This document shows, in pieces, positions 33,872 to 47,506 of a stretch of 64,000 nt of DNA. How positions within the stretch are numbered: position 1 is the stretch's first letter; each line of letters begins with the position of its first letter. Both the position numbers and the translations under genes were made by a program. The notes beneath the pieces were generated by a model. That model saw only the letters and a list, made by a program, of their open reading frames with translations, searched no databases and was not told where the DNA came from. The DNA is from Anisodus tanguticus (taxonomy: Eukaryota > Streptophyta > Magnoliopsida > Solanales > Solanaceae). The stretch is from contig CM067545.1 of NCBI GenBank assembly GCA_034509755.1, positions 46,431,062 through 46,495,061 of the forward strand, in the 5' to 3' direction.

Positions 33872-34994
33872 AGAATTTTTGTCTGAGAACAATTGCTTCT
33901 GTGTGCGTCCATATGGGTGCAGATACTACAATCCCCTTTTTAATGTCCTTATGTCGGGTCAAACAAATACTAGTCCACCTCCCACCATCCCTTTTTGTAA
34001 CTACCCACATCTAGGTTTCCCCTTTACAGTACTTAGTTGTACGATCTAGGGGTGAGCGGGTCCGGGTACCCTAACCTTTTTAAACTACCCGGACCCTACC
34101 CAGTAAATGATCGGTTCCTAAATCATTACCGGAACCTACCCATAGCAATCATTACCGGAACCTACCCGGACCTGCGGTTCCGGGTAGGTTCCGGGTACCA
34201 CTGTAAAACATTTGTCATAAATACTACTTGCATAATCGGTGGTGAATTTGAAATGGAGGAAATAGTGACGACGAAAAATCGAACCCGTGAAATGGGTTCC
34301 CGAATTTTCTGTAAACATTGCAAAACTGAAATGACTACAACACAATGACTAAATCTAAAATGGCGGAAATCGGTGACGGAAAATCGAAATGACTACAACA
34401 CAATCACAATGACTAAATGAAGAAAACATTGCAAAATTACAACGCATAATCCGGTGACATTTAACGAAATATCGATCAACGATTTCGGATCGCATAATCC
34501 GGTATTCCGGTGAATAAATGAAGAAAACATTGCAAAACTACGAAGTTGCGGATCGCTTTTGAGCCTAAAATTGAGGAAATCGGTGGCGAAAATCGAAATG
34601 GGTCTCCGTGGTGAAATGGAGGAACAGGATACAACACAATCACTAAATGAAGAAAATGAGAGGCCATAAGAGCTGAGTTTGAGCTCAAGCCCACAACATG
34701 CTACTAATTCTGGCATCACCTATTAATATCACACTCAAAATCAGGGAGAACTTGGACAGAAATGATTCTCATCACGCATCGGCATTCAAAGGATAATCAT
34801 CATCCTATGATGGAACCTTGATCCTATCTAAGAAAATAAATATGAACAATCACTTGAGCCACTGATCTCTTGCTTAAATTAAGATTTCCACCTTTCATGA
34901 GGAAAAAAAACAATGCACAAGGAACCTGTAAAGTAGCAAAGCTAAAGTATAGAACTTCACATTGATTAATTAAAGCTACCGGAAGAGGACTCTT

Positions 34995-35675
34995 TCACAT
35001 TAGGTCATGGATCAGTTCATCCATCAAAGATGAAAGGATTCCATTCTCAATGTCAACACCCTCTTCGAAGGCTTCAAAGCTAAAATCGGTCCACTTCCCG
35101 CGTTGTGTGCTCATGTCCTTGTCAACAACCTCATCCACCATCAACTCTTCCATGCTTGTCCAGCCAGCAATCTCTCTGTACACTTCTTCTGCCAACCACT
35201 CCTTCCTTTGGATCAATATTGTCCACTTTGCCCAAGCTTCAAAGCTTCCACCCGAACTCGTTTACATCCGAATTCCGGACATTCAACCACCGAATCAAAT
35301 AACACTCTTCTCCTAATCTTCAACTTGCTCTTCTACATTTTTATTCGTTCGAGTCTTCGATTCTCCAACTGGTCAAAGAGGTCGAGAGTCATAATACTAC
35401 GAGCCTCACCCGAATAAAATCTTCCAAAGCACCAAGTCCAAACTTCTAATTATATCTCTAATATATCTAAACTCCCGATAAGGTAATTCATCAAAATTTA
35501 CGGAAGTCGATGTAATTGTTGAATCCTTTCCACTGCGTCGGCAAGAGAAGCGAAGAGGTGAGTCCAATAACTCTGCATCACCTTCCACTAAATGGGTCTC
35601 ATGCGGGTTTTCCAATTCATCATTTCTGAGATCCATCGGACGGATGATACTTGCTCCCGAATCATAAAGTTTCAT
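34995..35675 (-). pseudogene. Captured DUF4378-like host-gene fragment in hAT copy C
   Basis: The 3' frame (35216-34995) is uninterrupted and ends in residues ELIHDL before TGA. It contains STQRGKWTDFSFEAFEEG and ENGILSSLMDEL, which resemble the extreme C-terminus of DUF4378 (TON1-recruiting-motif/LONGIFOLIA-like) proteins. Upstream, 35675-35406 contains REFRYIRDIIRSLDL, like the helix that opens this domain. The fragment has no relation to known transposase domains, so capture of a host gene 3' end by the transposon is the simplest reading. An alternative is an old host locus into which hAT ends and the BED exon were pasted. Confidence 0.6.
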
Positions 35676-36024
35676 CGGTCAAGATGTAATTGATTTTTTT
35701 TCAAGGAGATGGAAATATACTAGTAATGGAGAACATTCAGTTCTTGCTTCAATGTAGTAATGACTTGAGAACATCTTTAAAGTCCATAAGCATTTCTTGT
35801 CTTGATCTTGCGAGAAAGACCATCACCTCATTTTAATGAATAACAGAAATATGTTTCGAGTTCAAAGTGCATCCCCTTGCACTCTTATGATTTTTCAGAT
35901 AAACCTTATGAAATGCCTTCTCTTCCTCAACATTTCTACAAGACAAACTAAATGAAGAATACATTACAAAACTCCAAATAAACATAAAACAAAAATACAT
36001 CTTCTAAAGAAACGCCCATAAATG

Positions 36025-36231
36025 TCACACGTCCACTTGCATACTAATCCACATGGATGAGGTACCATTGTTAACACTATAAGCTAAGCCTTCATTGCAA
36101 TAGTTACAAATAGAAACAACATTACCAGTTATCTCATCTATTGCTTTACCAAAATGCTCCCAAACCTCAGATTTCGTTGCCTTCTTTTTTGATGGTGCAC
36201 GAGTTGTGGATGTCGTGCTAGCCTCAGCCAT
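36025..36231 (-). pseudogene. BED zinc-finger exon of hAT transposase, copy C (best preserved)
   Basis: A 68-codon frame opens with Met-Ala-Glu, then a Ser/Thr/Lys-rich leader. The segment KSEVWEHFGKA supplies the conserved Trp and Phe of BED fingers, followed by CNYC (residues about 42-45) and NGTSSM, the usual signature between the Cys pair and the His/Cys pair. The distal His-x-Cys pair is missing; the frame ends in unrelated residues and a stop. BED fingers at this position bind transposon ends in hAT transposases. The exon lies about 900 bp inside the right inverted repeat, with a CAAAA microsatellite just upstream of its ATG. A splice donor near the frame end could continue the gene, but no catalytic domain was found. 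Confidence 0.65.
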
Positions 36232-36250
36232 CTACCAAAAAAAAGTATCA

Positions 36251-36313
36251 AAATAAAACAAAACAAAACAAAACAAAACAAAACAAAACAAAACAAAACA
36301 AAACAAAACAACA
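36251..36313. repeat. CAAAA microsatellite, hAT copy C (about 11 units)
   Basis: Perfect CAAAA units from 36259 to 36313, the shortest of the three tracts. The length variation across otherwise near-identical copies fits replication slippage after duplication. Confidence 0.95.
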
Positions 36314-37230
36314 ACTCCAATAAATTGAGCATAACAAGTTAACAACAAACAATAAAAGGGAAATATCAACCCAAATACTAGCTTTTCTAACAGAAATCAA
36401 CCCAAATACGAACAACAAACAATAAAAAATAGTAATATTATAATACATAAATCAACCCAAGGGTTATTCATTACTAACAACAAACAATAAAAAACAGTAA
36501 CATTATAATACAGAAATAAAAAACAGTAACATTATAATACAGAAATCAACCCAAGAAATCAACCCAAGGGTTGAGAATAAAAAACAGTAACATTATAATA
36601 CAGAAATTAAGCCAATACATGCAAAAATCTAATGTTCTTCACTATGCAACAACTTTAAGGGTTATTCATTACCTTTAACAAAACCGAGAGGAATTCGAGC
36701 ACAATACCACAACCTTTGTCAAGCTTCTGGAGTGAGAGAGGAGACTGGCGATGGCGAGGCTACTGCGAGGCACGAGCTACGTAATGGCGAGTGGCGATGG
36801 CGATGGCGAGCTGCGTAGTAGTGCGAAGTGAACCTGTGAGCTGCGCCTCTGGAAAATGAAAAATTTGGAAATTAGGGCTAGGGGCGAAGTGAACCTGTGA
36901 GCTGCGTAGTATACTAGTATCCGTATATGACCTTTTAACTGGACTGGGCCAAATAACCGGACTGGGCCAAAAATTTAAACACCCCAAAGCCCAAAACTAA
37001 ATAATTTAAATGGGGGTAGGTTCATAGGGTCCGGGTATCGGTTCCGGGTCCGGGTACCCGGTTTCTATTTATAATATATCTACCCGGAACCTACCCGATA
37101 GTATCGATTCCGGTCGGGTATCTAGGTACCCTGTACCCGTGCTCACCCCTAGTACGATCCAAGCGCCCTTACTGTTTACTACTGCTTGTACGAATGTTTC
37201 TCTAACTTAATATAACACGTTTTTCTTTTC

Positions 37231-40227
37231 GTCACGACCCAAGCTATATCCTAACTGTCATGGCACTCGATCTGAACCAAGTATTTACTACCCAAAACAA
37301 GACACACGGAAGTAAATAATCAATTAGTCTAACATACTGAATTAACATGGACATAGGATAAGTGTAATATAAAGCTGATAAGGGGTGATTTTATCACTTA
37401 TTCTAGGCCCTTTGGTTTGGTTTTTGTATCCCTTATTGATAATATGAGGCTAAATATGTTGTATGTTGCTATTATTTCACGTGCACTTTGAGTTATAAAG
37501 AGAATTGGGATCAAACCAATTGAAAACGAGGCAAAAAGAAGCTAACACGAAGAACTGGAAAACTGGCAAAAAAAATACCCTTCGCTATCGCGGAGTGGGA
37601 CCACATGATCGTAAAAGTCATCACAGTCAACCACTCTACGTGATCACAAAGTGAGAACCATGATGATCGAGAGCCAACCGAACATCACCTTACGCAATCG
37701 CGAAGAGGGATTCTGGGCGACTTCTGGGTTGTTTTAGAATTTCACGTTCGGTTATCCCAAATCACATAAAACATGACCCATCTCATTTTGGAAGATATCT
37801 TTAATAGAATCCAAGACTTTTGGGAGCTAGAGTTGTTACACCACACTTGTGGATTGAAGCTTTGAAGATTCAAATGAGAAATTTCTCAAACTTTTACTCA
37901 TTTCTTCTATTCCTTGCTTTGTATTGCATACCTAAGTGTATAGTATTTCTTTCTATGACTTGAATCTTATTTATGAGAATATTCATGATTAAAGTTTGGA
38001 TTAAAACTCTAATGTTGCTTATGTATTGAATGATTTTATTTTTAATAAAGTGAGTTTATTATTTCTTTCCTTGTGTGGGCATACAAGGAGAGATAGGATT
38101 AGAAATAATGATATCCGGGATAAAGTGGGAGTGGCCTCGATGGAGGATAAGATGCGGGAAGCGAGGTTGAGATGGTTCGGGCATGTGCAGAGGAGAGACA
38201 CGGATGTCCCAGTGCGGATGTGTGAGAGGTTGTCTATAGATGGGTTCAGGAAGGGTAGAGGTAGGCCGAAGAAGTATTGGGGAGAGGTGATTGGATGGGA
38301 TATGGCGCTGGTGCAACTTACTGAGGACATGACCTTCGATAGGGGGTTGTGGAGGATAAGAATTAGGGTAGTAGGTAGTCGAGCGTAGTCCTATTTACGC
38401 TTATAAAATGATAGATGTAGTGTTATTATTGTACGCCCGATTAGCTTATCACACTTATAAACGCAATATTTCTTTATAGTCCCCTGTAGTTTGATTTTGC
38501 TGCTATATGTTCTTTGGTGTATTTTGTTTATCATATTTAGTTGTGTTAGCTACTGCTTCCTGTTGTTAGAACGTGTTATCATGGCGTATTCAATTTTGTT
38601 ATCTGCATGTTCCTATTGTCCATACTATTTTAATTCCCTGTTTGAGTCTGGTCATTTCTCTTACTTTGCTTGTGATTATGTTTTGTCTTGAGCCGAGGGT
38701 CTCCCGGAAATAACCGCTATACCTACCAAGGTGGAGGTAAGGTTTGCGTACACTCTACCCTTTTCAGACCCCACGTTGTGGGATTTCACTGGGTATGTTG
38801 TTGTTGTAATTATTTTTTTCTTTAATGTTTCTTATGGAATTATCTAACCATAGGACTGACCCATTTACTTCGATTTGAGCTCGGCAGAGGAAAATTGAAG
38901 TTGAGAAAGATTAATTAACAAGAATATGGGATGTTAACCCTCATGTAATAACTAGAGCTAGGAATAGAAAAGTTAACCTCAGATTTAATTGGTTGTGCTT
39001 AATATCACACTTTAAGGCTTGGAAAAGTTCATAGTGAAATTCATTGATTTGGTTTGGAAGACTTTCAATGAGATTTTAGAAATCATAATCAATTAACATA
39101 AACTCACTCTTAGATGTAAAATTGTGAAATACATTGGATCATTACTTAAGAGTAATTTTCCTTGTATTCATGCTTGTTATCATTGATCATTTTACTTGCT
39201 TTCAAGGTTATTTTATATTTCCGTGTTAGTTATAATCTTGTAAAAATCAAAATATTATCAAGTGTTTGGCTTAGCGTAGTAAGTGATAATTTCTTGCTTG
39301 TTTGATCTCCTAGTATATTGTTTCCTGTGGGATTCGATTCTGACTCATAATTGATTAAATTATATTGCATATGACCATATATACTTTCTCACTTGAGGAG
39401 TGGATTTGGACGTTATCAAATCCAAAAAGGCAAAATCATCAGATCCAAAACTAACTCCCCAAGATCAGGTGTTGCATCCTCGTGAGCAAACTAGAAAAAA
39501 AGCACAAGAGTCTCACTACTACAAAGTTTGACAACATAACAAATATGATATATATAAATGAAAAGGGATGGTGTGTCTGTGCGCGCCGTTTTTTAACCCG
39601 GCGTCTGCACCCGACCGAATCCCCTGTGCATTTAAAATTAAAAAGCTTCTAACACTTGTTTTTGGAGTCGCCACCTAATTTATTGTACGGTGAATTAGGG
39701 CACCTAAATTTTAGCATAAATGCTCCAAAAATAACTCTGATTTATGGTCTGTGAATTTATGAGATTCTAGGTAAGGATTCTGTATTATCCTAAAGGGAAG
39801 GGGTTAGGCATCCTTTAAGATCCACTAACTTGCGGTTATCAGGTCTAACTCAGGTTATTTATTATACTAAAAATGTATGTTTAAAATGTATGAAGTTTAA
39901 GGAAAGGATATTGCAAATAATTGATTTAAAGATGCATTTTTGCCAAATTGCATGGCTTTGTTTATAAAAATACATATATTTAATTGTTATATCCAGACAG
40001 ATTATGTATTTCCTATTCAGACTTGTATTCATATATTTAGAGCTTGTACTCATGACTACCGAATCTATTTAGGATTTTCCTTTGTCAAACTATGTATTTA
40101 TTATTAAGACTTGTTAGACTTCTTCCTTATTTCCGCATTTAATTCGCATTATCTTATGTTGTATGTTGGGTTCGCCTACGGGTTAGTGTAGATGCCCTTA
40201 CGCCACAATGGTAATTTGGGTCGTGAC
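37231..40227. mobile_element. Gypsy-LTR-like shell with nested LINE, unit 3
   Basis: Same inverted ends GTCACGACCC / GGGTCGTGAC and the same nested LINE (38074-38807). The remainder is A+T-rich and without recognisable genes. Confidence 0.5.
38074..38807 (+). mobile_element. 5'-truncated LINE (RTE-like), unit 3
   Basis: Same fragment, coding remnant 38074-38388, identical to unit 2 at the protein level, then the same 3' UTR ending in GTTGTTGT. Position relative to the shell is unchanged. Confidence 0.8.
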
Positions 40228-41684
40228 ACAAATCTTCCCGATGAGCCCATGAGTATGCATTAATCACCAAAAAGAGGAACATACAAAGAGGTTGATATGC
40301 ACGTCCTTGGATTTCTAAGACATCTAACGGATCGGTCGATAGTTGACAGTCTCGTTGAATCCACCAATGGATATGAATCATAGAACTGATTGGAATCATG
40401 GTGCACCCATAGAGAAGGAGTGATATGCTCAGGTCACGTGTAGTTCAATGAATTGTACACACTACAACCGACCTGGTATCGTCCAACAAACGGATCACCG
40501 AACTAAGGTTCACTTTGATGATCTTAATACATGATCAATAGAAGGCGTTAAGTCGGATATGACGATATCCGAATTATTCGCGATCTACGGATTATAGTAT
40601 TCGGATGTCCGGTGGTTCTAGGAGAACACAAGTGATGCAAAGCGGACATCGGATCTGAAGAACACCAAAGTCACAAGTAAATGTGTATGGTGGGTCTTGA
40701 AAAATCCTCTAAGCAAACTTGCATCGACCGATTCATGATGGTATCGGAGTTTATCGCTTTATACAAATCATGAAAGAAGTTGAGTAACTTCACGACTCAT
40801 TAGAAGCGTCCCTTATTGGGAGAAACCCATGCCTTCGAGCGGTTATACACTTGTGGCTAGCCGGTCGGCTTCGGGAAGGACACGGATGACGGCGTCTGGA
40901 CATATCTGTCGGGATCTGTCGGAGACATAAGACATCGATTGATCATCACGGGTGTCACTTCCTTGTTTACTAACTAAGGGACTACCCGGAGATCAAGTGT
41001 TCTGCTGTTTGTCTAGGGGAATGGGCTTAAAACCCAAAATATACGGACCAATACGGTGGAAACCCAACCTTACGAACCGGAGATCCCGGTAATTTGGTTC
41101 AATGGAAAAACTAAGTTGTAAAGGTTCGAGTTGATCGCTTCGGTGGAAGCATGAGCACTTCGGATAGTGATTTCGAAAAGAAACACCAAATCCAAAGCCG
41201 TTCCCGCGATAGACGTTAAGTGCTATCTCAGCAGTATGGGTAAAGGTTAAGTTTTCAAAACCTGTAATGATCCTCAACGAGTTGAGGTTAGGTCTTTGGG
41301 AAACTTTTAATGGTTCCTAACACTTGTGAAGTGGGGTATAGCGGGATACCTTGTAGGAGACCACCTATTTAAGTGCGAGGATGGGCCGCCTCAAAATGAA
41401 CGCACTTAAGAATCCAAGACGTTGTCCATGGCCAAAACGGACAAAACATTACGAAGAAGAGAGTAAGGGAATTTATTGTGTTGGTACCATTGACTTGGCT
41501 TACACTAAACACCGACGGTTCAAGACATCACGTTCATCGCGCGATAAGTAAGTCCGATGGTATTTAACTATGGAAGGTTCAAAGTGAAGCTACCTCTCCT
41601 TATACAACATCGGTCCGCTGAAATATTGCTTTGGAAATGAAAAGACACCATGTGAGTGCGCCAAAATCTCTTTCAAGAGGGGAT

Positions 41685-42930
41685 TGTTGGAAATTTGCCT
41701 TTGGCGGGAGTTGCGACCGACCAACTTTAACGGCTTAAACACTAGTGTAACGTATGTTGGAGAATCCGGTTCTTCACACATGCATGATCTACTAAGTACG
41801 TAGATAACCGTAGGGCCAAGAATCGTCAAATTTCATTGAGAAATGAAAGAGATATTGGTTCACGAAGTAAGGTGTTTGAAGCATGAAAAGTGTGGTATTG
41901 TGTGTAATTCTCCCTCATCGGTAGATGAAGAAAGAATTGTTGTGTATATAAGATTCGAAATTGGTTTGGGGTTTGGGACCCCAAGGGGTATCCCATGTGT
42001 TTAAAGGAGGGAGGACCTAGATGTGCTTCGGTTCGAGGAAAGACCACACGCGCGCCGCCGCCGCCCGCCCGTCCCGTCCCGTCCGGTTCCGGTTCCGGGT
42101 TCTCGGGTTCTCGGGTCACATGTCGTGGGCTGTGGGCCTTCTGATATTATCTTTTTAGGCCAGAGAACTTTGCCAGAAGTACGTTTGGTCCCGAAGTTTC
42201 CGGATGTACGATTCGGACCGGAATTCTTTCGGATGTACGGTTTGGTCCCTGAAGTTTCAAGATGTACAGTTTGGTCCCTCAAGTTTCCAGAATTTGGACA
42301 GTCAAAGCAGTTGCCAAGCACTCAATTCAGCCATTTATTTTGGCTGAATTACTCCTCCTATGATGGCCAAATCCGTTGGTCTTTCTGCCATTAATGTTGG
42401 TGGCTTTACTACCTCCATAATGACCATTATTTGGTCACATTATGGAGGGCGATGTCACCCCCTCCCTCACCTATTTAAACACCCCCTTACACCATTGTTG
42501 AGAGCTAACAAAAACGTTCATACAACACATGCACGAAAATACAGAAGCTTTCTCAAGCAGAAAATTCTTCTTCCTACAACTTCCAAGCATTATTTCGTTA
42601 CTCAATATTCTTTACGGTAGCTCTTGAGTTTCCTTTGCTCAAGTGTTCCATTGCTGTTTTATCTTGGGAGACAAATTGTCCAGGACGTATAAAGGATACA
42701 TACGGGGCAATATTGTCTTAAGGACAGAGTGCCACACTCGACTCAGCAAAAACAGTTTCCATTTTTCCGTCTTCTACAAAACTGGAATTTCCAGTTTTTC
42801 TTGTGTAACAATTGTAATTTCAGATTCCATGTTGAATTATTGAATCTCTGTTTATCCTTTTGAATACTTGTAATAGTTATATACTTCCCGTACTGCTTTA
42901 TAAAGTACCATAGAGCAAAAACTCCCAACA
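41685..42930 (+). repeat. LTR of the SIRE-like element, unit 3 (about 1246 bp)
   Basis: Same ends and purine tract. The TATA-like CTATTTAAAC is at 42471-42480. The last 180 bp recur at about 43813-43988. Confidence 0.65.
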
Positions 42931-43643
42931 ACTTAAGACAATATTTGTATAGTATTACTATTAGTGTTCGAAAGATGTCGGTCAAAAGTTGTGTGACAAA
43001 ATCTGGGTTTGGAAATGGTTTTCTGGTAGAAGAGAGTGATGATGATGAATGTGTTCATGGTGTCACCGCTACCAAGACTGGTGGAAACAAGTGCTCTCGA
43101 GAGCCTGGGGATGTCAACTGGGACAAGAGGAGAAGATCGAAGATGTTATTCTATCTTGCGGCGAAGGCCTATATCTCGTCCCGGACAAAAAGATCCGAAT
43201 AATGGTAAAGAAGGAAGCTGGACACTCGGTTTGATGAAGTGGCCGAAGTGAGCCGAGAATCCGAAATTGGGATAAGTAGTTTTTCTTACTTGTCAAGAAT
43301 AAAGATTAAATTATGTCTGATTAAAAATGGATTAAAGTAAGGAGGAATATGAAAATAATTTATATTCCTTACGCTTTAAAATCAGAAGTTTAATCTTATC
43401 TTCTTTTCCGTTTAAAGATTGGATTGTAAACGACTTTAAAAGATCCGTTCTTTTAAGTGTAATTGTTAAAGTGTGTAAAGTATGTTCGCACATACGATGG
43501 AGAGAGATCCACTAACTGTGTGAAAACTGTTACCACTTTTAAGTAAGCGCCAAGAATTATCTGGGCACCAATCTTAACGGAAGGAGTTTAAAAGCTAAAG
43601 ACGTTGAACCTGTCATACTTGGCAGAAGATTCTTCATAGGATT

Positions 43644-43781
43644 ATATTGGACACTCAGTCATAAAAAGCCTCCGGGCGACTGCGGAGTGGGCCAAAATTC
43701 CTTTGATATGATGATATTGGACACTCAGTCATACAAAGCCTCCGGGCGACTGGAGTGGTGCCAGAATTCATTTCATAGGAA
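43644..43781 (+). repeat. Two direct repeats (68/70 bp), unit 3
   Basis: Same pair, starting at 43644 and 43714. The first copy has two extra bases at its CTGGAG (written CTGCGGAG), another CTG-associated difference. Confidence 0.8.
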
Positions 43782-46291
43782 AAGTAATGGACACCTAGTA
43801 AGATGGGCCAGAGTTTCCATTTTTCCGTCTTCTACAAAACTGGAATTTCAGCTTTTTCTTGTGTAACAATTGTAATTTCAGATTCCGGGTTGAATTATTG
43901 AATCTCTGTTTATCCTTTTGAATACTTGTAATAGTTATATACTTCCCGTACTGCTCTATAAAGTACCATAGAGCCAAAACTCCCAACAAAAAGTACTAAC
44001 GAAACCGAGGAAAATAATAATAAAAGAAAAGGAGAGAGAGAATGTAGCTGGTAATTTGTTTCCAAGAAAAAAAATGAATCGGTGTTGAGCATGGTGCATG
44101 GATTAAAATCTACAACTAAATAAGAAATCATTTTTTTAGTGATTTACTTAATTGTATCAACCTTTATTGTTTTACTTTCTCAAAATTAATGAAGTGAAAC
44201 ATGTGAATTTGTTAAGACGATCAGTATCAACTGAAAGACGGAGAAAATAAGATGAAGATGTAGTCATGTATAAAAAACCGAATAGATCGGATACATCATA
44301 AGAAAAAAATCACATCCAAGATAAATTCGAAATCAAATCTCAAATTATTAAGAACATTTTTCACAACTAAAAAATTAGAATTTAGTGACAGACAAATTAT
44401 GTAGCTAAATAGTAAAAATCGTAGATACTGTTAAGAGTCACACATCGGATATGAAATGAGAATATGAACTACTTATATGGACTTAAAAGGCAGCGACCCA
44501 TTATCCTTCCACTACACAGAGCGGGAACTACTCGTTGCTCTATGAAATATGTTCATGATGTTTGGCCTTTGATGGGCTAATATCTGGCCTGCCCTATCCA
44601 AGTACGGTGTTGGGCCACGTTGTCCAAACGAAAATATGGGTTGCTTGGTATTTGATGTGAGACTCTTAACGGATACTCCTATTTAATGACGGATACTTAA
44701 AAAAATATGCTAGTTACGAGCAATTTAGCAATGAAATTCATAGCTAATTCCATTTTTTTTTTTGTAGTTTTTATTAAAAACTAAAAAAATGATGTAAAAA
44801 CATAAGTTGAGATCACATATATCTCAAGCTCTTAGATGCACAATGAGTGCTACTATAGACACCATTAACGGAGAAAATCAAAATCACCAAAAAAGAGATA
44901 TAATATTCTTCATTATTTAAAAATTCACTCCTCTAATTTCCCAACTTGTTCAATAGACTCAAGACTTTCACCATTTTGAGAATCCATGACTCAAAGAAAT
45001 ATAAAACAAGAGAAAAAAAATAATTTATATATGAACGAAGTCAGTTATATTCTCAATGGGAAAACCTAGAAAATTCACTCTATTTTTGGCTTTACAGAGT
45101 CTTTAAAATGCTTTAAGAGTCCCAATCTTGAGTTTTTTGGATGATTGTTTAAATAAACTGAGATTTACGTAACCTAAAGCAATGACTGCGCACTAAGAGG
45201 GTAGGAGCCGAAACAAACCCAAAAACGGAAAAATAACCAAAAGATAGTAAACAAGAGGGGGAAACAAAGAGGGAAAGAGAAAATCATCAAAACATCGGCA
45301 TAAAGGAAAATATGTCTTTTAATTTTATAATTAAAGTACTAATTTTGTAAACTAAAGATGATGTGATTAATCTGGTGCACACACTTTTTGGTGTTGCGGT
45401 TTTTGAGCTATGATGAGACTTTTATAATATTTCTGCTGAAAAATTTCTCACCGTTTCAATAAAATCTAACTACTAGAATTTGTTAAAGATTTGACGGAGA
45501 TTAAAAGACTCATTTTTGTCAAATTTAACGGACCAAAATTGCTCATGAATATATTTAAGGGACCGTTTTTAATTTACCTAAGAGAAGTCTCCCACGGATA
45601 AAGTTTTAGCAATATATTTGTTAGGACACTAATAATTATGCCTTATTCATGTCCAATCATTGGAAGGAGGACCAAAGAATTGTTGTGTTCAATTGGTGGA
45701 AACATCGAATTGGTTAATTACTTTCATTTCGATGCTTGGCTTGTGGTTTTCTTTTCTTATTGTATTTAAAATTATGAGCTGGAGTTTTAGTTGTTGAATT
45801 TTTTTATCAAATGTCACATGATAATCAATCCTCCTCATATATAAAAAATTTGGGTTCGAACGAATCTGCTGCGGAAGACATAGATCAGCCTCAGCCAATG
45901 ATTTTATTTCCTACTATTGTTCGTTAGATATTGTCGAATTTGTTAGTTAAATTTACAAGTACTCTTAGCGTTTGCCCGAAAAGAAAATTCGACCATGACG
46001 ATTTTGCGCAAATTATAATATTTTACCTGATTTTTTAAGGTGCATGAGAATCTAGTAAACGAAATTAGATTCTTTTTTTTTTGTTTATTTAACTTTTGAT
46101 ACCTTAATATAGCTACAAACTGATATCATGAGAAACACAATAGCAATTAAATCTGAAATGAACATTGCAGTACAACTAGAATTTTCAGAGAGACCACAAC
46201 TATTTTGTTTTAACAATACCCAAATTTTCTTTGGCTACTGAAGCAATAAGCTTGTAATATGCAATCTCACTGAAAATTTCTCGGGCCAGCT

Positions 46292-46778
46292 CTACTTATC
46301 ATTAAATGCTGTCTTCGTAAAATTGACATAACATGACAATTTTTCATACTGCAATAAAAAAGGTCAAATAAGGTCAGTAATAAATTCACTAAAGCATTTC
46401 ATGAATGAATATTTGATGTCCGCTTGGGCAATTTCAATTGGTTATTAAGGGAGATATTTGGAAAATGAATGAATATTTGATGAGATGAAAATTAACCTCT
46501 GTTTTCAATTGTTCCATCTCCTCACACAACTTTTCAAAAAGTTTCTTTTGTTCTTCAGTAGATGAAGAGCAAGTCGGATTCTTTATACTTTCACTCAACA
46601 ACGTTATTTCCGAGAGGAGCTTTTCCTTTTTGAACTTAAGTTCATCGTATGTTTTCTTGATCTCGCTAAGAATTAAAAGCACCAGAAAAACATCATGACT
46701 ACTGTAAAATAAATAGAATAACTGAAAAGGAAATCGGAAAGAAACTCACTTGAGAAGTTCTTGATTCGGAGAAGCCAT
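46292..46778 (-). CDS. Small three-exon coiled-coil gene, unit 3
   Basis: Exons 46750-46778, 46497-46665 and 46292-46348 on the minus strand; reading frame and splice sites are identical to units 1 and 2. It lies about 500 bp left of the point (about 47286) where unit 3 stops matching units 1 and 2 closely. The three gene copies are therefore products of the recent amplification and would encode the same protein. Confidence 0.6.
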
Positions 46779-47506
46779 TGATTATAAGAAACTTCGAGCA
46801 AATTAAGAAGATAGAAGCTTGATTTATTTATGTCACTTGCTTCTCACAAAGGAAAAACTCTTTAAATAGATTGCTTTCATAATGTTCTTACCAAACATAA
46901 TATTTGAAATTCATATTATTGTAATAGGATGTTAATGAGTTTTGAGATTACATATGTTAGAAAATGGTAAGAAATTTATTTTGTTGCTCAATTTCATGAC
47001 GTGTACTGAATTTGAATCTATCCTAAGAAAGCAAGACACTTGATCTTGACTAAAAGGTAATTAGATTTTTCAAATGTTAAATTACAAGTTTGAATTTAAT
47101 AGCTTCTTTTCTAAATGAGGGTAACTAGATATTATGAGTGTCATTATGAGTTCTTTGTAAATCCAAGTAGTGAGGCTAAAAAGATGGGTTAACCAAATCA
47201 TCAACCAAAGAATTTAATCATGTAATTAGTTAGGAATTTTTATACATATAATTACTCCAAACTAACTTTCTCTATCGTATTTTGTAACGAGTTATTACTA
47301 AACTTGATTATTTTCATTGATAATGAGAGGTATATATATACAAATATACAATTCCTAAATATGGACAATATAGGAAAATAATTCTACCTTTTACTGTTCT
47401 AATTCTAATACATTTTTCTAGTACAAGACTAATACCATAATTAACTTATACATGAATTACATTTTGTTGAGTCCAAATCAGACCATGATACACACGGTCC
47501 TTTACA

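Larger units (their letters stand above)
17436..34869. repeat. Tandem array unit 2 (about 17.43 kb)
   Basis: Collinear with unit 1 from end to end, including the hAT, LINE, SIRE-like, three-exon gene and minus-strand Copia components. It shares with unit 1 a 967-bp deletion inside the Copia element that unit 3 lacks, so units 1 and 2 are each other's closest relatives in that stretch. Confidence 0.93.
34047..37151 (-). mobile_element. hAT-type DNA transposon, copy C, complete (3105 bp)
   Basis: Same TAGGGGTGAGC ends as copy B, with GTACGATC at 34039-34046 and 37152-37159. It is 45 bp shorter than copy B, partly from a shorter CAAAA microsatellite (11 against 16 units) and partly from small indels near CAG/CTG triplets. 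It holds the only uninterrupted BED exon of the three copies. The site and target duplication are identical in A, B and C, so a single insertion was multiplied by tandem duplication rather than three separate transpositions. Confidence 0.9.
40310..43988 (+). mobile_element. SIRE/Maximus-like Copia remnant, unit 3
   Basis: Same structure, with LTR 41685-42930 and the second LTR end closing at 43988. It is absent from unit 4, so the insertion postdates the split of unit 4 or was lost there together with a replacement. Confidence 0.6.
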
